In this document: positions 5,111-7,266 of the stretch, in pieces
How the letters are laid out: every line of letters begins with the position of its first letter
Numbering within the stretch: the stretch's first letter is position 1
DNA from: RGIG3528 sp045629005
GTDB taxonomy: Bacteria; Bacillota; Clostridia; Lachnospirales; Lachnospiraceae
Reading direction: 5' to 3'
Assembly (NCBI GenBank): GCA_045629005.1
Contig: JAZQQJ010000046.1
Span: forward strand, 1-7,266
DNA length: 7,266 bases
Program-made: the position numbers and the translations under genes
Notes under the pieces: generated by a model
What the model was told of the DNA's origin: nothing
The model's input: the letters and a program-made list of their open reading frames with translations, nothing else
The model's database searches: none

Positions 5111-6073
5111 TTAATTCTCGTTTGTAAACGGCTCAAGAGGAAGAATCATCTCTACGTTCTGACCCTGTCCGTCCTTAAGTCCGTTTATATAAACGGTCAT
5201 GTCGGGAAGAATTTCCTGCATTGATTCGTAGAACATTCTCTGCTTTGTAATAAGGGGATATTTTTTGTATTCTGCATAAAGCGCTTCGAAACGTGATGCC
5301 TGGCCGATACCTTCGTTGATACGAGCCTGCTTCTGAGCCTCAGCATCCTTCAAAATCTTGTCGACCTTTGCCTTTGCTGCAGGCTCCTGCTCGTTCTTGT
5401 ACTTGTTTGCATTATTGATGGCTGTTTCCTTACCCTGCTTTGCGGTTTCAACGGCCTTGAATGCTTCCTTTACCGCATCCGTCGGGGGTTCGGCATCCTG
5501 AATTGTAATGTTTACAAGCTGAATACCGATATCGTTCTCTTCCAGTTCATTAACTATAAGTTCTCTGATTGCAGCCTGAATATCGTTCTTACCTGTTGTA
5601 ATAACTGCGTCAACGCTTGTTGTACCGATAACGGAACGAATGCAGCCCTGCGCGATATTCTTTAATATGAGTGTAGGATTTTCCGATGCATAAAGCGCAA
5701 GAATAGGATCGCACACTCTGTACTCAAGATAGAAGTCAACATTTACAAAGTCAATATTGAACTTTTCTTCGCCTGCTTCAGCGTCTTCACTGTAACTGGA
5801 AGTGATCATAAGCGATTCTGATTCAATAGAGATGTCTGATGCCTCATCATAACCGATTGCAATGCCCTTGATTGTGGTATCTACCTTAACAACCTTCTGG
5901 ATAAAGGGTATTTTCAGGTGAATACCTGCGGTACTTACTGCTTTGGGTTTACCAAAGGTTGTTACGACTGCCTGCTCGTTCTCACCGACCGTATAAACGG
6001 AACCACAAATGATGATTACGAGAGCAACAACGATGATAGCAATCTTAACGATGCTGCCTGTTTTGTTTTTCAT
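5111..6073 (-). CDS. hflK: HflK-like SPFH/band-7 membrane protein
   Basis: This 320-residue protein is the HflK partner of the downstream HflC. One N-terminal anchor (about residues 8-28) leads into the SPFH domain, NEQAVVTTFGKPK (32-44) and AGIHLKIPFIQKVVKVD (49-65). HflK-type segments follow: LVNITIQDAEPPTDAVKEAF (186-205), a Lys/Glu/Ala coiled coil (about 206-260) containing EQEPAAKAKVDKIL (228-241), then FEALYAEYKKYPLITKQRMF (262-281) and ILPDMTVYING (288-298). It lacks the long glycine-rich cytoplasmic N-terminus of E. coli HflK (about 420 residues) and has an acidic insert SEDAEAGEEK (95-104). ATG 6073 is preferred over an upstream TTG at 6109 because AAAGGA lies eight to nine bases before it and the TTG has no SD. 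A small GCCC/GGGC hairpin (6089-6104) sits just upstream of the SD. Confidence 0.92.
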   Translation of the reverse strand: MKNKTGSIVKIAIIVVALVIIICGSVYTVGENEQAVVTTFGKPKAVSTAGIHLKIPFIQKVVKVDTTIKGIAIGYDEASDISIESESLMITSSYSEDAEAGEEKFNIDFVNVDFYLEYRVCDPILALYASENPTLILKNIAQGCIRSVIGTTSVDAVITTGKNDIQAAIRELIVNELEENDIGIQLVNITIQDAEPPTDAVKEAFKAVETAKQGKETAINNANKYKNEQEPAAKAKVDKILKDAEAQKQARINEGIGQASRFEALYAEYKKYPLITKQRMFYESMQEILPDMTVYINGLKDGQGQNVEMILPLEPFTNEN

Positions 6074-6122
6074 GTATAAATCCTTTCTGCCCTTGTTAAT
6101 GGGCTTCAAATCATTTTACTGT

Positions 6123-6151
6123 ATTTTACCAACCGAAAGTTCGTTAATAAA
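6123..6151 (-). promoter_or_regulatory. Possible extended -10 promoter of hflK-hflC
   Basis: TGG-TAAAAT (6131-6123) forms an extended -10, with a weak TTTATT (6151-6146) 17 bases upstream. A second TAAAAT lies at 6117-6112. No terminator separates the HAD gene from hflK, so read-through from the pgcA-HAD unit is also possible. Confidence 0.4.
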
Positions 6152-6167
6152 CTATCAATTTAGCGAA
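6140..6167 (-). repeat. Imperfect inverted repeat between the HAD gene and hflK
   Basis: Arms TTCGCTAA (6167-6160) and TTAACGAA (6147-6140) match at seven of eight positions around a 12-base spacer. It starts right after the HAD stop codon and covers the candidate hflK -35. It could be a repressor site or a weak mRNA hairpin; no regulator is identified. Confidence 0.35.
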
Positions 6168-6815
6168 TTACAAATGTGTAATTTGCTCAACTGCGTCGGA
6201 GGGAGTTTCCGCAATATATGCTGCGCCTTCTTTTTCAAGGCTTTCACGGGAGCCAAATCCCCAAAGAACGCCCATTGTCTTGATTCCGCATATGTTCGCA
6301 CCTTCAACATCAAAACGTGTATCTCCGAGCATCAGCACTTCGGACTTATCGGTTATATTGAACTTTTCAAGGATATCTTCAATGACCTCAAACTTTTCAT
6401 GGCGATTTCTTGCGTCGTCCGCTCCGCAAAGTTCGTCCAGAAGAACATCCGTCCCAAAGTATTCCAAAACACGTTTTGCAAAATGCAGCGGCTTGGAAGT
6501 CGCAAGAATCAAGGTCTTTCCGGCCTCGCGAAGTGCTTTAAGCATTTCGGGAACGCCTTCATATACATAGGCTTCATAAATGCCTGTTGTATTATATCTT
6601 TCACGATATTTTTCAACCGCGAGAGAAACCTTTTCTGCCGGAACCCCCGCATCCGCAAAAGACCAGGTAAGGGGCGGTCCGATATATTTTTTCAGGGTAT
6701 TCAGATCATCAACTTCAATTCCAAAATGATTAAGGGCGTATTGAATGCTCTTCGTTACGCCCTCACATGAATCGGTAATTGTTCCGTCAAGATCTACCAA
6801 AACGTACTTAATCAT
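6168..6815 (-). CDS. HAD-superfamily phosphatase (phosphoglycolate phosphatase/Gph-like)
   Basis: This is a 215-residue soluble hydrolase of HAD subfamily IA. Motif I is VDLDGTITDS (residues 7-16), with nucleophile Asp8 and acid/base Asp10. The alpha-helical C1 cap follows, with YIGPPL (44-49) as in Gph and related 5'-nucleotidase-like members. Motif II is LATSK (104-108), motif III probably Lys141 in RHEKFEVI, and motif IV MLGDTRFDVEGA (162-173) with Asp165 and Asp169 for magnesium. All catalytic residues are present. It would remove phosphate from a small phosphorylated metabolite; the substrate cannot be read from sequence, and phosphoglycolate, a nucleotide or a sugar phosphate are candidates. 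ATG 6815 has AGAGGA five to six bases upstream. It follows the mutase gene by 15 bases, so the two are likely one operon, hinting at a sugar-phosphate or housekeeping role. Confidence 0.9.
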   Translation of the reverse strand: MIKYVLVDLDGTITDSCEGVTKSIQYALNHFGIEVDDLNTLKKYIGPPLTWSFADAGVPAEKVSLAVEKYRERYNTTGIYEAYVYEGVPEMLKALREAGKTLILATSKPLHFAKRVLEYFGTDVLLDELCGADDARNRHEKFEVIEDILEKFNITDKSEVLMLGDTRFDVEGANICGIKTMGVLWGFGSRESLEKEGAAYIAETPSDAVEQITHL

Positions 6816-6830
6816 CGTTTTCCTCTCTAT

Positions 6831-7266
6831 TTACATAGTTTCAAGCAGTGCCTTAACTTCTGCACCAAATGCTTTTGAAAGCTTGTCAGCTTCTTCAAGG
6901 GAAGTTCCCTTAACACCGAAATAAAGCTTAATCTTCGGCTCGGTTCCGGAAGGTCTTACACAGAGATAGCTGTCTTCCGTAAGTTCGTAGTAAAGAACAT
7001 TTGAGCTCGGAAGACCTGTCTTTTCGGTTTCTCCGATGCTCAAAACCTTTCTCTCATCCTTCTTGTAGTCACGAACCGCAATAGTCTTGTAACCGGCAAT
7101 TTCTTTAATCGGATTGTTACGGAGAGTCTCCATAATCTGACCGATTTTCTCAAGTCCCGTAATGCCCTTCATGGTGACGGAAATAATGTCATCCTTGAAA
7201 TAGCCGTAACGCTCATAAAGCGCAATCATGGCATCCCAGAGAGTCATGTTCTTTGTCTTGTAATAT
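6831..7266 (-). CDS. pgcA: Alpha-phosphohexomutase (phosphoglucomutase/phosphomannomutase), C-terminal part
   Basis: Only the last 144 residues are in the window; the frame is open at base 7266, so the N-terminus and the active-site serine loop lie to the right. The visible part opens YYKTKNMTLWDAMIALYERY, a segment typical of PgcA/PGM2-type mutases. It contains the domain 4 phosphate-binding loop RPSGTEPKIKLYF (about residues 104-116 of the visible part), which clamps the sugar phosphate. The enzyme interconverts glucose-1-phosphate and glucose-6-phosphate (and often the mannose forms), supplying cell-envelope and glycogen precursors. An internal ATG at 7247 is not the start: the codons upstream continue the conserved sequence. 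The TAA at 6831 is 15 bases from the HAD gene, so the two are probably one operon. Confidence 0.92.
   Translation of the reverse strand, partial: YYKTKNMTLWDAMIALYERYGYFKDDIISVTMKGITGLEKIGQIMETLRNNPIKEIAGYKTIAVRDYKKDERKVLSIGETEKTGLPSSNVLYYELTEDSYLCVRPSGTEPKIKLYFGVKGTSLEEADKLSKAFGAEVKALLETM

Noticed and set aside
6074..6109. TTG start adding 12 residues to HflK
   Set aside because: It has no SD, and the added residues overlap the SD and small hairpin that serve ATG 6073.
6009..6770. 253-codon open frame on the plus strand
   Set aside because: It is antisense across hflK, the intergenic gap and the HAD gene, all of which have clear family motifs. It has no recognisable domain.
1..7266. Mobile elements, CRISPR arrays, tRNA or rRNA genes, toxin-antitoxin or phage-defence genes
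   Set aside because: I saw no direct repeat arrays, transposase motifs, cloverleaf-like sequences or defence-gene signatures. All long frames are explained by housekeeping or membrane proteins.

Overview
Every gene in this window lies on the minus strand, so the text reads from high to low coordinates. Base composition is moderate, Shine-Dalgarno (SD) sequences are strong (GGAGG-type), and starts are ATG. The proteins (ammonia-dependent AsnA, a clostridial-style UraA, an HflK/HflC pair, a PgcA-like mutase) together suggest a Gram-positive Clostridia, most likely Lachnospiraceae. That is inference from protein style, not a database result. This looks like ordinary core chromosome: no insertion sequences, phage genes, tRNA or rRNA genes, or CRISPR arrays are visible.

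Layout in transcription order. (1) 7266-6831 is the C-terminal end of an alpha-phosphohexomutase that enters from the right. Fifteen bases later comes a HAD-family phosphatase (6815-6168). (2) A short leader with a possible promoter precedes hflK (6073-5111) and hflC (5093-4152), two SPFH/band-7 membrane proteins in one operon that ends at a clear hairpin terminator (about 4091-4120). (3) asnA (4007-2997) is a single gene with a near-consensus promoter. (4) uraA (2795-1437) is a uracil/xanthine-type permease. It sits behind a crowded 200-base leader holding a promoter, a terminator-like hairpin at the predicted transcript start, a second small hairpin, a possible 18-codon leader ORF and a PyrR-loop-like sequence over the SD. 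It ends at a 16-bp-stem terminator. (5) Two uncharacterised membrane-protein genes (1340-942, and 945 running off the left edge) overlap by ATGA. Their likely promoter is built partly into the uraA terminator.

The identifiable genes cover housekeeping: sugar-phosphate interconversion, phosphate ester hydrolysis, membrane-protein quality control (HflKC normally bind FtsH), asparagine synthesis and nucleobase uptake. There is no sign of a single pathway across the window; each block appears to be its own transcription unit. The parts most worth following up are the uraA leader and the coupled pair of unknown membrane proteins. No gene-free stretch exceeds about 200 bases.
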